Positions 8,719 to 22,300 of a stretch of DNA of 64,000 nt are shown in pieces. The notes beneath the pieces were generated by a model that did not search any database, was not told the origin of the DNA, and saw only the letters and a program-made list of their open reading frames with translations. Each line of letters begins with the position of its first letter. The first letter of the stretch is position 1. The position numbers and the translations under genes were made by a program. Where the stretch lies: the NCBI RefSeq assembly GCF_001619985.1, contig NW_017264194.1, forward strand, positions 1,917,511-1,981,510, in the 5' to 3' direction. This DNA comes from Xylona heveae TC161. Taxonomy: Eukaryota; Ascomycota; Xylonomycetes; Xylonales; Xylonaceae.

Positions 8719-11529
8719 TTATGTCGACAGGCCTCTCTTCTCGCTTTCCGAAAAGAAGATGATCATACGCCAGAGTTTCTTCACCAGAGCCTCTGCTTCC
8801 TCGTCGAGTGGCTAAAGAACAGAATGAAATGTTAGCAAGCGGTGCAACGAGCTGCAAAATTTATTGACAGGGCATGGAAACGAAGAAAGAAAGGAGATAC
8901 ATAAAAGGAAAACGAAACATAAAGGAAAAACGAAACATAAATGAAAAACAAAACAAAAAGGAAAAAAAAAATGCAGCAATCGCAAGAGACCGGAACGAAC
9001 GACTTACGCCTTCCAACTGTTCAACGAGCTCCTGAGGACCGCCGCGTTTGCGAATATGTTCCTCGACGACCTCGACCAGCATCTGTTCCTGCACGCCGAG
9101 GTACTCGACAATCTTCTTCTCGACAAATGGCCTAAGCTGTTCAGTGAGGACAGATTCATCCACAAACTCCCACTTGACAGGCCAGCTCCAGAGCCCGTCC
9201 TTTGTGGTCGGGATGTCTGCAGCCAATTGGCGAACAGCCTGGGTGCGCTCTTCCTCTGTGAGCCCGGCGGCCTCGGCGGCGGAATCGAACGTAATAGGAA
9301 TAAGCGTGCGCTTGGTGGTGGCGCCGGCTTCTTCTTCGTCCTCGAGCAGGCCTTCGACCTCTGCGACGGTTCGGCGGGGGTGCGCAGCCTGTTGGGCGCG
9401 CTGGGCAGCGGCGCCAAGGGAGAGCTTGAAGCGCTGGGGCTCGCGGGGGCGGGTTTGTTGGATGTTGGTGTTGTTGTTATTGTTGTTATTGCGCTCTTCC
9501 AGCTCTTCTGCCTGGCGGGCCAGGAACTGATCGGCCATGCCGCGGGCATGCTCTCTCTTCTCCGAGTCGCGGATTCGTTCGCGCTCTTCTGCAGCGCGGT
9601 CGCGGTCATCGAGTTCGGCTTCGCGTGTGCGGAAGGCGGCGCGGTTGCGGATCCAGGTGCCGCGATCGGCGTAATATGCTTCCGCCTTGCGAGAGGCCTC
9701 CTCGTCGTCGTTCCATTCCCGGAGGCGTTTGGCAATGGCGTCCTTTTCGACCTGCTGCTGGGCGGCTTCGTCCTTGTCGCGAGCCTTTTCACGCTCGACG
9801 GCTGCTGTACGACTTCGTTCGCGGTTGAGCCAGCGGCGTTCCTGGTCGAGGTATTGTTTCTCGAGTTCCGCTTGGCGTTTCTCTTCCCGTCTCCGCTCGA
9901 GTTCTTCGTCGCTGGCGTCGGAGTCCTCATCTTCCCGGTTTATCCAGCCTGCATCTGCAGCGCCGTTGACGCCGGCACCGTTAACGAACGAGACGTTCTT
10001 TTGATAATCACGTCCAAGCTGTTGACCACCTTGCAATCCCTTGGGCCCGAGCGGTGCGCCGTGTACGCCTCGGTCTCTGGGACCGACTGGAATGCCGTTT
10101 GCACCGCCGGCTGGCCCACTAGGGGCGCCCGGCGGAGGGGATGCGAGGCGATTTACTCTGGATCCACGTGCCCGCTCCATGGCTTCCATTTCCTCCTCCC
10201 GCTTCAAGCGTTCCATATCGCGGCGATTGCTGCGGTCGCGGAAGGCTGCGATTTCTGCTGCTACCGTCTCTCTCAATTCCGGCGGGATATCCGCCAACTC
10301 GTCATCCATCGTGAGCGGGATCGTCACCACTTCCCCTTGTGTCCCATCGGGCTTGGTCTCCCCGTTTTGCATAACACTGTCTCCATTGCCGTCGACCGCG
10401 GCATTTTCATTCGTTTGAGCCGGTGCAGTAGGATAGAAGAACTCGTTGAGAACATTCGATAGAGTCTCCCGTGCATTATCAAATCGTGCTTGCAAGGCGC
10501 TCGGATCTTGTTGACCATTTGTCGCCAGGTGCTCTTCCAAAAAGTTCAATGATTCTTCGTCGATGATAATCTAGAAGATGCTGTTAGTGACTCGTTGATG
10601 AGAATATAATCTTTCAAGCATCCTTACCAGCAACTTGCTCTGTTCAATCTCTTCCTTCGGCGTCTGCTCCTGATCAGCAGTACGAGGAGACTGCCGGTTG
10701 ACAGGGACAATAATGTCCTTTAAGATCTCCACAGCTACCCCCAAGCTTTCAATGTCGTCATATTCGGCGAATCCGAAACGGCACGGCTTGCTGTCAGCAT
10801 CAGTTGCCCTGGTCCACTTCCGGAGAGGACCCGCAGATCGTAGTATTCTCTCAATGCCCTCATCGCCGTCGACTCCTTCAGTGATACCACCAACAAAGAC
10901 TGTCCGGACGAGCTCTTCCTTCGTCGGGGGCACGAGAGCCATCATACTCTCCCGAACCGCCTGCCTCTGTTGTTCCATTCCTCCTGCGCCCAAACCAGGC
11001 CGTCCAGACATACCTGCGACGTCGGCCGCACTCTCTTTTCTCCCTGGACCGCCAGCCAAAGGAGTCGCCGGCTTTGATGGTCCGGTCGTACCCAGTCGAA
11101 TGACTGGCGCAGAGAAATTAATGTTTGGCATGTTGGGAGGCGGTTGGAAATTCGGAGGGATGCCACGGCCTCCAGCAGCCTGAGGAGCAGCTGCCGGCGC
11201 CATGCCTGGCACTGGTGCAGTTCCTGGAGCCGCGGCCATTCCTGGTGGCGGAGCTGTGGAATTATCACATCAGAAAATGGCCGTTCTAATGTATGAGAAT
11301 CCAAGACAGAACTTACCCATGCCTGGAGGACCGCCCATGACGGGCGGGGTCCCAGGCTGTCCAGGAAAGCCTGGGAATCCCGGAGGACGACCATAAGCCG
11401 GAGGTGCTGCCTGCGCATTAGTGCAAAGTCGAGCGTAAAGGTGAGATTCAGGACTGGTGTTCTCTGCGAAACAAAGTCGCAAAAAATGCTTCAGGTGGAG
11501 GGATGCTTACCGCCGTATGGATTGTACAT
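8719..11529 (-). CDS. RBM25-like splicing factor (RRM and PWI domains)
   Basis: Five exons on the minus strand (11511-11529, 11317-11406, 10628-11253, 9008-10570, 8719-8811) give 796 residues. RBM25 proteins are nuclear, associate with U1 snRNP and influence splice-site choice. Seen: a Pro/Gly-rich N-terminus, an RRM around residues 140-220 (RTVFVGGITE as RNP2-like, CRFGFAEY as RNP1-like), a long Arg/Glu/Asp-rich charged coiled region with ERR/REE clusters, and a C-terminal PWI domain (TKDGLWSWPVKWEFVDE, then KLWRMIIFF). The first exon is only 19 nt. The tandem acceptor GCAGGCAG after intron 1 is resolved by frame to the inner AG. An Asn run (about seven) is encoded near 9467-9496. A 468-codon open frame on the plus strand here is a shadow of this gene. 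The gene diverges from bS21m, with about 390 bases between starts. Confidence 0.9.
8890..8960. repeat. A-rich tandem repeat in the last RBM25 intron
   Basis: Imperfect units of about 15 nt with core GGAAAAACGAAACATAAA recur two to four times inside the 196-nt last intron (8812-9007) of the RBM25-like gene. Read on the gene's strand these form a pyrimidine-rich tract. Confidence 0.6.
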
Positions 11530-11923
11530 TGCGCTCTCCTAAACAGTATTATTCGACAACAAGAAAGAAATGCTTCTGCGAAACAACAGACTGGCTAAAG
11601 TCGCACAAACCCCTAGTGATCTGCTGAATCTTCACACCTCCCTCTTTAATCACAGGGCGTCCTTGAGGTAAAGCCGTTACAAAGTGAAGCTTCGCGCAGC
11701 CGCGCTTAGGCGCGAAATGCGAAACCGAAATAGGAAAGGGCCCAAAGGGACTCATCCGCCCAGACGTAGAACCACCCCCAAAAAGTTCATTCTGCGGGTT
11801 AAGCCGATTGATCAATCAAATATACTCTTGCGACGATTGAACGCTTTCAACGGTGAGACCCGAAAACCCTTTCTCAGCTCAATTTGGGGTTCTGAGCTCA
11901 CATTCAGATAACCAGTCTGCGAG
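11530..11923. promoter_or_regulatory. Divergent promoter, RBM25-like / bS21m
   Basis: The region between two opposite start codons must contain both promoters. No TATA box or recognised factor site stands out. The open frames running through it are short and lack family features. Confidence 0.5.
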
Positions 11924-12733
11924 ATGGAATTGAAGCGGGTTGGAGATGCCCTTTTCCGGGCCAGAGGGTCTCCTCTCTCTGCGCTGCTCACTCCCGCACT
12001 TTGCGCTCGATCATCATGGAGAGCTAATATAAATGCCTGGAACCCATTGCGAATCCAAAGCTCTTCCGAAGTCCAGCGCTCTTTCACTAGCAGCTCGCGA
12101 TGTCTTCAAGAAGGCGGCTCAACTCCCAATGGCCCCGTCGAAACCACCAAAGCAGATGCTGAGAAGAAGTCCGCGGACTCTCCCGAGCCGGCTGGCAAGG
12201 AGTCTAGTGAAGACACCATCAACAGTCTTCTCGCTGGCATGACACGGCCGGCTTCAAACACAGCGAAAACAAGCCGTTTCTCCTCTCCAAACGCACAGGC
12301 CGCGAATCGACCCGGAAACTCGGCTTCCGATATGAACGCTGCCATGAGCCAGTTTGGCACATCCCCTCGTGGACGCGTGGATACCTCCCGCATGCTTAAT
12401 CCGTTGCCATCCGATCCTTTCAACCCTATGTCCATCTCCCTCGGCGAGCCGCCGAAGCCGCCTGCCATGCCTCCTCTGCGACTCGGCCCAAGTCTTGGAC
12501 GGAGCGTCGTCATTGAACCGTCAAGGGGCATCGATTTAGCCCGCGGAATCAGACTTTTGGAATTGAAGTGCAACAGAAATGCCGTTAGGCAGGACCATAA
12601 TCGACAGCGCTTCCACGAGCGACCGGGCTTGAAGAGAAAGAGACTCGCAACCCAAGTGTGGAGAAGGAAGTTCAAGGAGGGATTCAAAGCTACAGTGAGG
12701 AAGGTTCAGGATATGCGCAAGCAGGGATGGTAG
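11924..12733 (+). CDS. mrp21: Mitochondrial small ribosomal subunit protein bS21m (Mrp21)
   Basis: A single exon of 269 codons. The last 70 residues match the S21 family: RGIDLARGIRLLELKCNRNAV followed by a basic helix with HERPGLKRKRLATQVWRRKFKEGF. Before this is a long low-complexity Ser/Pro/Thr-rich region, usual for fungal mitoribosomal S21. The first 55 residues are rich in Arg, Ala and Ser with almost no acids, and RSFTSSSRCL resembles a mitochondrial processing site, so import into the matrix is expected. The protein binds the 3' domain of small-subunit rRNA. The first ATG of the frame is used because it starts the basic presequence. Confidence 0.88.
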   Translation: MELKRVGDALFRARGSPLSALLTPALCARSSWRANINAWNPLRIQSSSEVQRSFTSSSRCLQEGGSTPNGPVETTKADAEKKSADSPEPAGKESSEDTINSLLAGMTRPASNTAKTSRFSSPNAQAANRPGNSASDMNAAMSQFGTSPRGRVDTSRMLNPLPSDPFNPMSISLGEPPKPPAMPPLRLGPSLGRSVVIEPSRGIDLARGIRLLELKCNRNAVRQDHNRQRFHERPGLKRKRLATQVWRRKFKEGFKATVRKVQDMRKQGW

Positions 12734-13314
12734 AAATGCACGCTTCAGAAATTGATTTATTGGCAACGTGGGCTCCAGAGAAGAATCTGGCTATTTTCGT
12801 CAACAGAATCGTTCTACTGCTCTGAGGTCGCAGGGTTATACGCGGCCCCTTAGATGTTTGGTATATGTGTATTATAGAGCCCTATTATTAAAGTTATATG
12901 GAGCATTTCAGCGTTTCTGGTTAAGACTATAAGTCGTCCAATGTTCACACTAGACATAATCGCCAAAGTAATCGTGACCTCAAGCCCATCAAGCTTTGGA
13001 ACGTCTTCTGGAGTTTTGATATTCTCTCCTGTCTGATCTTTCGTTCCAAACGGAGGTAGAGCACGTCAAAATGGTCTCCGATACGTTCAGACGTTGTGGA
13101 GTGCAGTATTGACTTCAACCAGCTCCTGGGACTTTCCGAACAACTTTCTATGGCTTTTCAGTGTAGAAAACCTCGAAAATTTCAAGTCGTAACATGCTAG
13201 CTTCAGAGAAATATTCAACTTAATTCTAACTAAAAGATATGCTATCTAAGTTGGCCAATATTGTATATAAGTTGATCCAGGTAAAACTAATTACACAAAA
13301 GGTTATTCGCCTCG
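12734..13314. other. Convergent 3' spacer
   Basis: AT-rich spacer between bS21m (+) and the kelch membrane protein (-). No coding or RNA-gene signal seen. Confidence 0.55.
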
Positions 13315-15936
13315 TCATTCTAAATCTTCACCAAAGCTGCTTTGGCGCCAAGTTGGCCTCCGTTGACTGCCGATGGCAGCCTCTTCTTCTGCTTTCCCTA
13401 TACGTTCTTCTTCCTTGGGCGATATAGGGCTGACAAATTCATCACTCGAGATATGCTTTGCACTACCACCTTCACTTCTCGGCGAAGGGGATGATATTGC
13501 ATCTGGTCTACCTGCCTTGCTTGCTTGATCCAAATATGCTGGATGAAATGCTGCTGGGTTTGGTACTGGATTTCCAACCCCAGTAGTGGGAGAATCGGGC
13601 AGCGGTAAACCATCCGCAGGAGAATTAGCTCGTGGGCGTGGACCAAAGAAATGCGAACCGTTCTTTTCAGTCTCGCTTCCTGGCGACGGTAGTTCTGACG
13701 GCACTGATGTATCTACGTACGTACACTAATATCAGCGAGAGAGGGCTCATAGATGGTCGCTTGTGTCACATACCTGCCAACTCATGAACTTGGCTGCTGG
13801 CAGCTTCCTGGGGAGGTTCCGCGTCCCTAACCGTGGAGACATCTTCAGTGGTGCTTGTAACAGTCGTCCGCCGGCCAGACGTCTCTTCAGTTGTCGTTAC
13901 CGTGGGCGCCTTGGCTGGCGGCGTCCCACTCATCCAGCTGAGAATGCGCTGCCGGTTGCTCATCGTACCAGTGCTGCTTCCGTACATTCTCAGGTACCGC
14001 CGGCGCCGCCAAAGTAGGATGGCTGTTATGATGGCTATCAAAAAGACAAGGCCAAGAATTACTCCCAGCACGGCCGCAGCCCAACTGGGGACGCCATTAT
14101 GGGACTTGGACGGCGACGCTATTGTGATGTTTGTATGAGGAGGAGCCGGCGTAGAGGTCTCGTTAATTGATGGGTATGGGTAATACGTGGTGATTGTCTT
14201 GGTGTATTTGGTGCTGAACAGACCCGAAAGGTCGCTATTGTCCCAGGCTGCTGGACTCAGTCGTGTAGCACTCCCATTAATGCTATGCAGAGTTAGAGAT
14301 ATCCTGGTACAGACTTGCAGCTTGAAAAACATACTTTCCGCCAATCTGAGCCGTGACGATATCGGGAACCTCGTATTCTGTCCAAACGGAAGGATCATAA
14401 CTGTCCTGCCACATCAAAGTGTTCAAATTAAAGATCTGGATCACACCGTCTTCTACACAATCTGCATATGTGCCTTCCATCGGTGAGCCCCCAATTACTA
14501 ACATCTGATCCGGATAAGGCTTCGCACATCGATGGCCTTGCCGGCCATGGGAACCGCTTCCATTGTATGCTTTCACCCAAACGAAAGACGGGACCGAAAG
14601 AATATAAACGTCATCAGAAGCGGTTTCGGAATCAGGAAGTCCACTGTAGCCGCCATAGAGGTAGATATTATGGGACGAGCCATCCTTTGCTGAGGCCACA
14701 ACGGAGCAGGCTTGAGTCAGTTGGGGCGGAATATCGCCGCTAGCGTTTTGTGAAAACCTAGGGAAGATGAGTAAAAAAAATTACATAAAATTTCGAATGT
14801 AGAACGTACCATCTCTGAGTATTTACGTCGTAAACTGATATTGTGCTCATAAGTTGTGGACTGATGTATTGCTAATTTCAGGAAATCCATGATTAGATAT
14901 GATGACAGAATAGGATCCGTAAAACTCACATTCTGAATCTTCTGCGCATCGCTCTCCGCTATAAATGCCCATTCAGGATTCACAACACCTCCTATTGCAA
15001 GTAAGACGCCACGATCCGAGACAGGGATCCATGCTAGCTCAGCATTGGCTCTCCCAGATACTTGTGAAGGCAATGTATCGTTCGACCACTTCTCGGCGCG
15101 CATGGTTGACATGTCAACTGAAATCAAAGAGTTCGCCGCCACAGTTGCATTGTATTCCCGCCTCCCCAATGTTCTGATCTCTCCCCAGTCTGGCCGTCTC
15201 ATGCCACTGAAGTAGAAACCCAGGTTTTCTGAGGGGATGTTGACACCCGCCCCGGCAGTGACGTATCTTGTCACATTGGGCGGAAGAGTGCCCTCGTAAA
15301 ATCCAATGCTCCAAGCTTCTCTCTCTGGACCCCATTGATATCTTTCATATCCCAGTACGTAGCTCTCTGACGGTGGGTTCATACTGTCCGTGTCCCGAAG
15401 CAGACCACCGTAAAGATAAAGCTCGCCGTCATTGGCGAACATCATTCCGTCCAAGAACTCGGGAGCAAGGTTATTGCTTGCACCTGCTGTCTTGTTTATC
15501 ATCTCAAAAGTGTCACTGGCATTATCTGAAGTTTTGAATGGTCGAGAAAAGTTCAGGGTGTAGAATTGCGAAGAATCATCTAATTAGTTCAGCTAATTTT
15601 CTCGATCGGAGTGACGTGAGAATACTTTACATTGTTGATCTGGTGCGACGCTTCCATTTGCGAAGCCGCTTAGATAGGATCTAAAGCCTCCATCGATATA
15701 GAGGGTATCCCGAATCACTGCCGCTATATATAAAAGATATACTTAGTCTTAGCCCATGCATTCGAGCAACGGAATGCCCTACCCCGAGGTAGCATCCATG
15801 AGCACCAAGTTGAATTGATCTGATTCACATCCCAGTCTCGGCGCGCCAAGTTGACGACACCTGTCGATGATGCGGCAGAAATCGCTGTGAAGGACCCAAT
15901 GAGGACCAAGAAAAACATATCTAATGCCTGGTTCAT
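13315..15936 (-). CDS. Kelch-repeat type I membrane protein
   Basis: Seven exons on the minus strand (15783-15936, 15631-15723, 14930-15579, 14810-14871, 14335-14757, 13774-14282, 13315-13712) join in phase throughout and give 762 residues. The start region is a signal peptide (MFFLVLIGSFTAISAASS; an ATG six codons upstream is equally usable). The ectodomain, about residues 50-470, carries kelch/galactose-oxidase-like blades: TLYIDGG, ELYLYGGLL, GVLLAIGG, NIYLYGGYSG and KYVFQA, plus many N-glycosylation sequons. A single membrane helix follows at about 525-550 (SWAAAVLGVILGLVFLIAII), then basic residues (LWRRRRYLRMYG) and a disordered Ser/Pro/Thr-rich cytoplasmic tail of about 200 residues. 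No enzymatic residues are assigned. The ligand is unknown. It lies divergently beside the giant GPI-anchored protein, so both may act at the cell surface; this is inference from position. Confidence 0.85.
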
Positions 15937-18249
15937 GACGGGCAGTCAAAGCGAGCACTTATGTGACAGAATGCATCTTCAGCCAAGGAAAGGTTCTTTG
16001 CAAGAAGTAGCAGAGATAGAAGAGCAAGGTACACTAGAACAGTAATATCATTTGAACATACTGTATAAAGAGGAACACAAGGCAGTGTGAGCACGCTCCC
16101 TACCCTATGCGCCACAGGGAATGGCACTTCGCCGCGAACGAGGCTTCAGCCTCGTTCGATCAATGTCAAGTCTCTATGACTGTGACAGGCTATGAATATC
16201 TTCGGGCTTGCATTTGTATGGGTCCAAGCTAGGGGCGTCAAGCAAGGCCGTTTCTTTGTCTTGTACTGCACAAGCATCAAAGTGACAGAGGAGAGCCGGT
16301 TGAAGACGCCGAGCGACGACGCATTTCAATAGACTAGAGTATTGCTTGACTCCTTGACCTCTTGGTCATGTGAGGCATTGGGCAAAGAACCCATGTCATG
16401 GGGTGAAATGGATCCATTGGTAGCGGCTTGCGTTCATTGAAGCAACGGGATCGGTTCTATCAATTTGGCATCCACCGGCCTTTGAACTTTGGGTGCAGGA
16501 CACCCACCAAACGGCCAGGGCCGAGACTGATTTGTCCTACGACATGTTCGGACCAATGGATTTGGGTACAAGAAAGAGGAAAGAGGAAAAGAAGAGGAGA
16601 TAATGATGCTTTGTACCACCACGGTTTCACGCACATCCGGTTTAGGTGCATGTGGCTGTTGATGAACTGATTGGAAGAACTGGAGGTAGTTAACATGTTA
16701 TCCCGCGAGTATTAATACCTGGCTATGATGTGGCTATACCGCCCACTGATTAACTCACCTAAATGCTTATGGTGGTACAGCTTGTACCGCTATAAGTTAC
16801 TTGAGCCTGCCCAAGTCAAGAAAGAAGAACCGGATAACTATCATTTGCATCCGCTTGATGCGACACATTCTGCTGCAAGCTCATGCACAACATAATATTA
16901 TAATGCTGCCTATCTGGACTAATACTTGTGTACACCCTCGTATTATCTGTCGGCATTTCGTATTCCATCATCAACCGATAATGACTTTCATTAATCTCTT
17001 GCACCGTACGTAGGTAGGTGGTCGTCTTACCATAGTATACCTTTCTCTTCTTTGACCCTCCTCATTCGGACAAGTTCACGATCAATCTTGGGTTCCCCCT
17101 TCTCTCACATGCGGATATAAAGCGCATGGAAGAGACAAAGAAACGGATGGCAAGGCATCTGCTGGCGTAATATTAGCAGTAGAGGTCAATAATGATGATA
17201 TATCCTCGGCTGCACCAGTCAGTGTGCTGCAACAACCCACACCTTCGCCAGCTTTTCCCGGCACAAACTTTGGAGTTGGGAAGAAAATGGCGTCGCTCTT
17301 CCCCCCCGCCCTTACCTTGCATTAAGACAACACCATTTCCCCCGCTCAACGCAGTGTTTATTGGCTCCCAGTTCTAGCGTAAGCTACTACTCACCCACGA
17401 TGCGGCCAGCGCTCTGCAACTTCCGCCCATCATGCCCGACCCTTTCGATGAGGCTACTACTCCGTAGACGGCTGAGGGTTGGTTATCAAGTCTGTTCGTA
17501 CATTTACGCCTACGTCTTCTGGGGATTTCTTCGGATCCTCGTCACCAACCATGCTTCAGCCTCTTTCTTCCCACCCCGCTTGTGCGGCTCTGCGGCCTGA
17601 TCGCCGTGACAGGCACCAGAGTAGCATGCACCTCCTTTCATACTCTAACATGCACACGCAGCACGAGCTTGGTGGCTTTATCTGTGCAACGTTTCGGTCC
17701 TGTATACTTGACAGGACACTCTTGGATCATGCTTTTGCTTTCCTTGGCCCATATCAGCTGCGTCACTGCGTGGTATGATTGGTGTCAGTCCCATGTCTGC
17801 TCTCACAAGCCATGCTGGTGCTATTGCACCAGGTGGCTGGCCATAGATTCTCAAAGTTGCTTCATTGTCTCTTCACAAGTTCTGCATCATGTTTCTCTGT
17901 CCCTTCTGTTCGCTTTGCCCTTCTGAAGCCATGGCATGACGCTTTCTCAACTCCCATTTTTTTCACCAGCACAGAGACACTCGCTTGCCGGTTTTCACTT
18001 GTAACTGTTATCTCACTAGATCTATGGAGTTTGAAATTTCTCACAGTTGAACTTATTATGTTGATGGCATTGATGTTTCGAAGCGGCGTTTTACGACTGC
18101 ACATTGTCTCAGCCTCGAGTTGCCGGCAATTGGCTTGCTTCTCGTGAACCGCGCAAAATTGCAACAAACGAACGACCTGTTCCCACTTATATATTCGATT
18201 TCTGTTGACCTTGAACTGGGCGGAGCTCTTTTCGTAGGGCGATTTAGGC
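15937..18249. promoter_or_regulatory. Divergent 2.3-kb region between two surface-protein genes
   Basis: The region separates the kelch receptor-like gene (-) from the large GPI-anchored protein gene (+). Its open frames are short, lack recognisable motifs and do not join through good splice sites. It is long enough to hold complex regulation for both genes, but I see no specific element I can name. Confidence 0.45.
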
Positions 18250-19274
18250 ATGCGCGGTGCAGTATTGACAATATGGTTCGGGGCCTGCGCCTTGAGAGCC
18301 CTTGCCGCCAGCCCTGAAGGCAATTGGACCTTCTCGGTTTCTTCCTCATCTTCTTCTTGGCCGACGGTAATAACCTTTGCTTGCTCGAAGTCGTTTCATT
18401 GGGTTTTGACGGGTTTTAGACCTCTGCTCTTCCAACGGAAAGTTCGAGCACGTTTTGCCCTGGCGCAACTGTGACCGAGTAAGTTTTGTCCACATCGGCC
18501 ATTCAAGGAGAATTGCATTTCTCATTCATACACAGAACATGCTATGAGACAGAGACGGAGACGTTGCCTGTTACATCGACGATATATTGCCAATGCGAAG
18601 ATGTCAGTCCGATTGTCCAAGATCCGCCTGTGAAATAGGTCACTTAAAGAGACACAGACACCTATAGCGTCCGCAAAACGGAGGCGGCATCACGATGGCT
18701 GCATTCCCCAACAATGCAGAACGATTACCGATGTATCCAGCACAACAGTGACAGAAAAGTATGGACATTGCGCGGCACGCCGAGGGGTTGCTGAAGTTCT
18801 AGGTCAAAGCTAATATGGATGAAGTTATACTGTAACAGCCACTTCCGAATGCCAGCCAATCACTATTGTGAATAACTAGTAAGTCATCAATTCCAATCCT
18901 ATTCCGAATTTCGACATATATATAGTACGGTAGAGCTCAATTTCTCGACTTAGCACGGTAACTGTCACTCAAAGTCAGACAATTTCAACAACTATCTCGG
19001 ACGTCAGCTCTCAAACGTCCTCGTATCCTACGACGACAGCTCCATTTTCTACCACTTCTTCCGGCACAGCTGTCTCAGTTCTACCTTCTCCAAGTAGTGC
19101 TGCAAGTTCGACAAGCAGCCTGACTTCTTGCTCCGAGGAATCAACGGCGACGTCTTCCGACTCAGCATCAGACGTGCCATCTTCCAGTTCTTTGCCGACC
19201 TATTCTGGCTCTAATATCGTCTCGTCCAGTTCTCAGGTCAGCACAATTTCGACCTCTCCACCTATCTCTCCTGT

Positions 19275-19311
<37 letters not shown>

Positions 19312-22300
19312 ACAACGTTGAGCAGCTCTTTCAGTGGAGGTTCCACCTCCGAAAACGCAACAATACCAAGCAGTGCTTCTTCAACTTCATGTGCAAGCTC
19401 GGCATCTGGGACAATCAGCACCATCCCGGTCACTCCAAATAGCTCAACAGCGACGAGCTCTTGCAGCACGTCGGTAGTGTCAGCTTCCACCAACAATTCT
19501 ATCGTGACCTCCTCAGCCACGATTACCGGGAACGACCTAACCACGACAGTTACAAGTACAAAATTAGATAAGTGAGTCATTGCCATTATATAAGAAAATT
19601 TGACTTGATGTTTTTCTTTTCATGGGTGTGGCACGATAGGGTGACAGAACAAAGAAACTTGGAGCATGGTCAATTCCAACTAAAATCTAACATGGCTAGT
19701 GTGACATTATCCTATACAAAGACTGTCACGGCAACATACACGTCAATAGGTTTGGATCCCATATCCGCATTCTGGAACGGGCCTAACCTCTGCTGGAATA
19801 GTTACGGAAACCACTACCTTGTCCCTGAGTGAAACAAGCAGCATTTATTTGACTGATTAGTATGGAAACATTATCCCCTATTTTTGGTAACCGCCATGGT
19901 AATTTAACATGCATCCCAGCAATAAAACTATCACAATTACGGACGTATTGCCCACGACTATCATTATTGACACCCCTGATATCTCCACTACAACTGTGGA
20001 AAATGACGTTACTACGACAGACAGCATTTATATCACGGCTTTGCCATCGAATTCGTCATGTCAGTTTATTAATAACATCAAATATATGGTTCAGGGTCCT
20101 TTTCTGATTCACTAGTATAGTCACGATCACAGACACCGTCGTGGTATATAGTCAAACCACAATATTAAGTGATTATACAACAATTGAAACGAGCTATTCT
20201 ACATACAGCTTTATTTCAACTTTTACTAGTACGTATCATCATTCTAATGGTTTGAGCTGAGCGGTCCGCCTTTGTGGCAGTACTGGGCGGATGGCAAGCC
20301 CTTGAACCCTAAATATATATGGCATTCAACCTCTTTGTTAGTGCGCCGAAATGCTCTAGCTCACAATTTGCAGCCACTTTCACACAGGCTCAAACACTTC
20401 CGGGTTCCACTCTTACATTCTTTTCCGAGTAAGTATCTCGAGGATGGCTTGATATTGTGATTCACCTCTAAAAGCAAGTTAAGGTCGACGACAACTTCGA
20501 CTGTTACGACGTCTGTCCCTCTCCCGATCACACTTACTGTCAGTAATACGGATTACTCCACCATCAATCAGACGACGACAGAATCGGTCACATATACCGT
20601 TTCTCAAGGCTCACTAACCACTGTCACTTCGGAGTAGGAAGCCATACGCCTCCCTTCAAATAAAGACTTTGTTATTAATTTGCTGCAGCATTCTGACTAT
20701 TGGCACTGTTACAATCACATTACCAACCCCGACAACTGTCACGACTACAATCGCAAATCAAACATTCGATTCTACAGTGACTGCATCGCCAACTGCAGCT
20801 GTATCTCTCACCGTCACCACAACAGTGGACGAAACAGACTGGAGTACCCTTGATCAAACTTTCACAGAGTCTATATTATCGACGGTGGCCAGTCCTTCAA
20901 CTGTCACTACTACAGTCGATAGCACGGAATATGACACCGTAGAGTACACTATTACTCGGAGCTCAACTATTGTTGAGTCTTTAACAGCTACAAATACTTC
21001 GCCTACTACAACCACGGCGACGACTACCTTTACTACGACAGCCACCACCACCGATTATGGGATCAGCGACTCAGTCGTAACAGTCACTACAGTTTCAACT
21101 ATTTCGGAGACATCTGACAGCACCATCACTATTGATAGCACGGAAACTGATATCACTTCTGCCACTATAACGGAATCGACAATATCTACCACTATCTATA
21201 CAGTCGTCTCAACAGACTATTTGACGGAGGAGCATACTGTTATTAGCACCACCTCTGTGCCTGAGCCGACAAAGACCACAACCGTGTTGATCAGTACTAC
21301 GGACTTCGAGACCATCGAAGACACTTCGGTGATCTCCTCTGTGCTGACCATCAGTGGGTCACCTACGACTACCACGCTCACGACTGTTGTCACAGATATC
21401 GAGGCGATAAATCATACCGTGACTATCACCTCAACGTTGCCAGGCCCATCTGGTTCTCTTGCAACAGCTACAATCACAGAAGACTCCACGGAATTAGAGA
21501 CACTTGAGCACACGGACACCGTTGAGCAAACTGTGACATTGTCCTCTATTTCCACAATCTCGGCATCTCCGGCCACGATCACCTACACTTTTATGACCGC
21601 TTCCGTCGTTACAACTTCTTTAATCTACCTCGCAACATCTACCATAGGCACGACGGAATATATTCCAGTTGATCAGACTCTGACATCAACGGCGCTATCG
21701 ACTGTCACTGGTTCACTTGTGACAGTCACGTTCATTTACACAACAGTTTCTGTAGTTACAGCAACTGAAACTTACTACAGCACGTCGACCGTAGATTCCA
21801 TTTCATTACAAACCATCCAGTCCATCATCACTGTTGCTGGTACACCATTGACCACGATAATAACGAGTGGCTTCACGGAGACCTCAACCGTCACGGCTTC
21901 GATTCCGATTCCGACTACACTCACTATCGGCAGCACTGCATATGAAACCAGCCACGAAACCATAACCTCTATTCAATCTATAAACGTCCTTTCTCTTTCA
22001 ACTGTCTCAGAGGTCGTCGTAGCATCTTTTACTGAAACCGTTTCAGCTATCTCAACTGACTACACGACTGTTTTGTCACCTATTACCGTATTGGAAACCT
22101 CCATCCTGACATCCACAGGTATGATGCACATATCACACCATAAAAATAGTCATGCTAATGTCCAACCAAGTACAATCAGCTGCATCGGCCATGACCACCA
22201 CCATAACCGACGTATTGACATCACTTAGTTTTGTTGCGCAAAGCGTTGTTACAACGACCTTGACTTTGAGTTCTCCTACTACAATTTTTAGCTGCTCGAA

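Noticed and set aside
9056-10462. 468-codon open frame on the plus strand
   Set aside because: It lies wholly antisense to the RBM25-like gene, whose charged repeats (GAG/CGG codons) keep the opposite strand open. It has no domain and no splice context.
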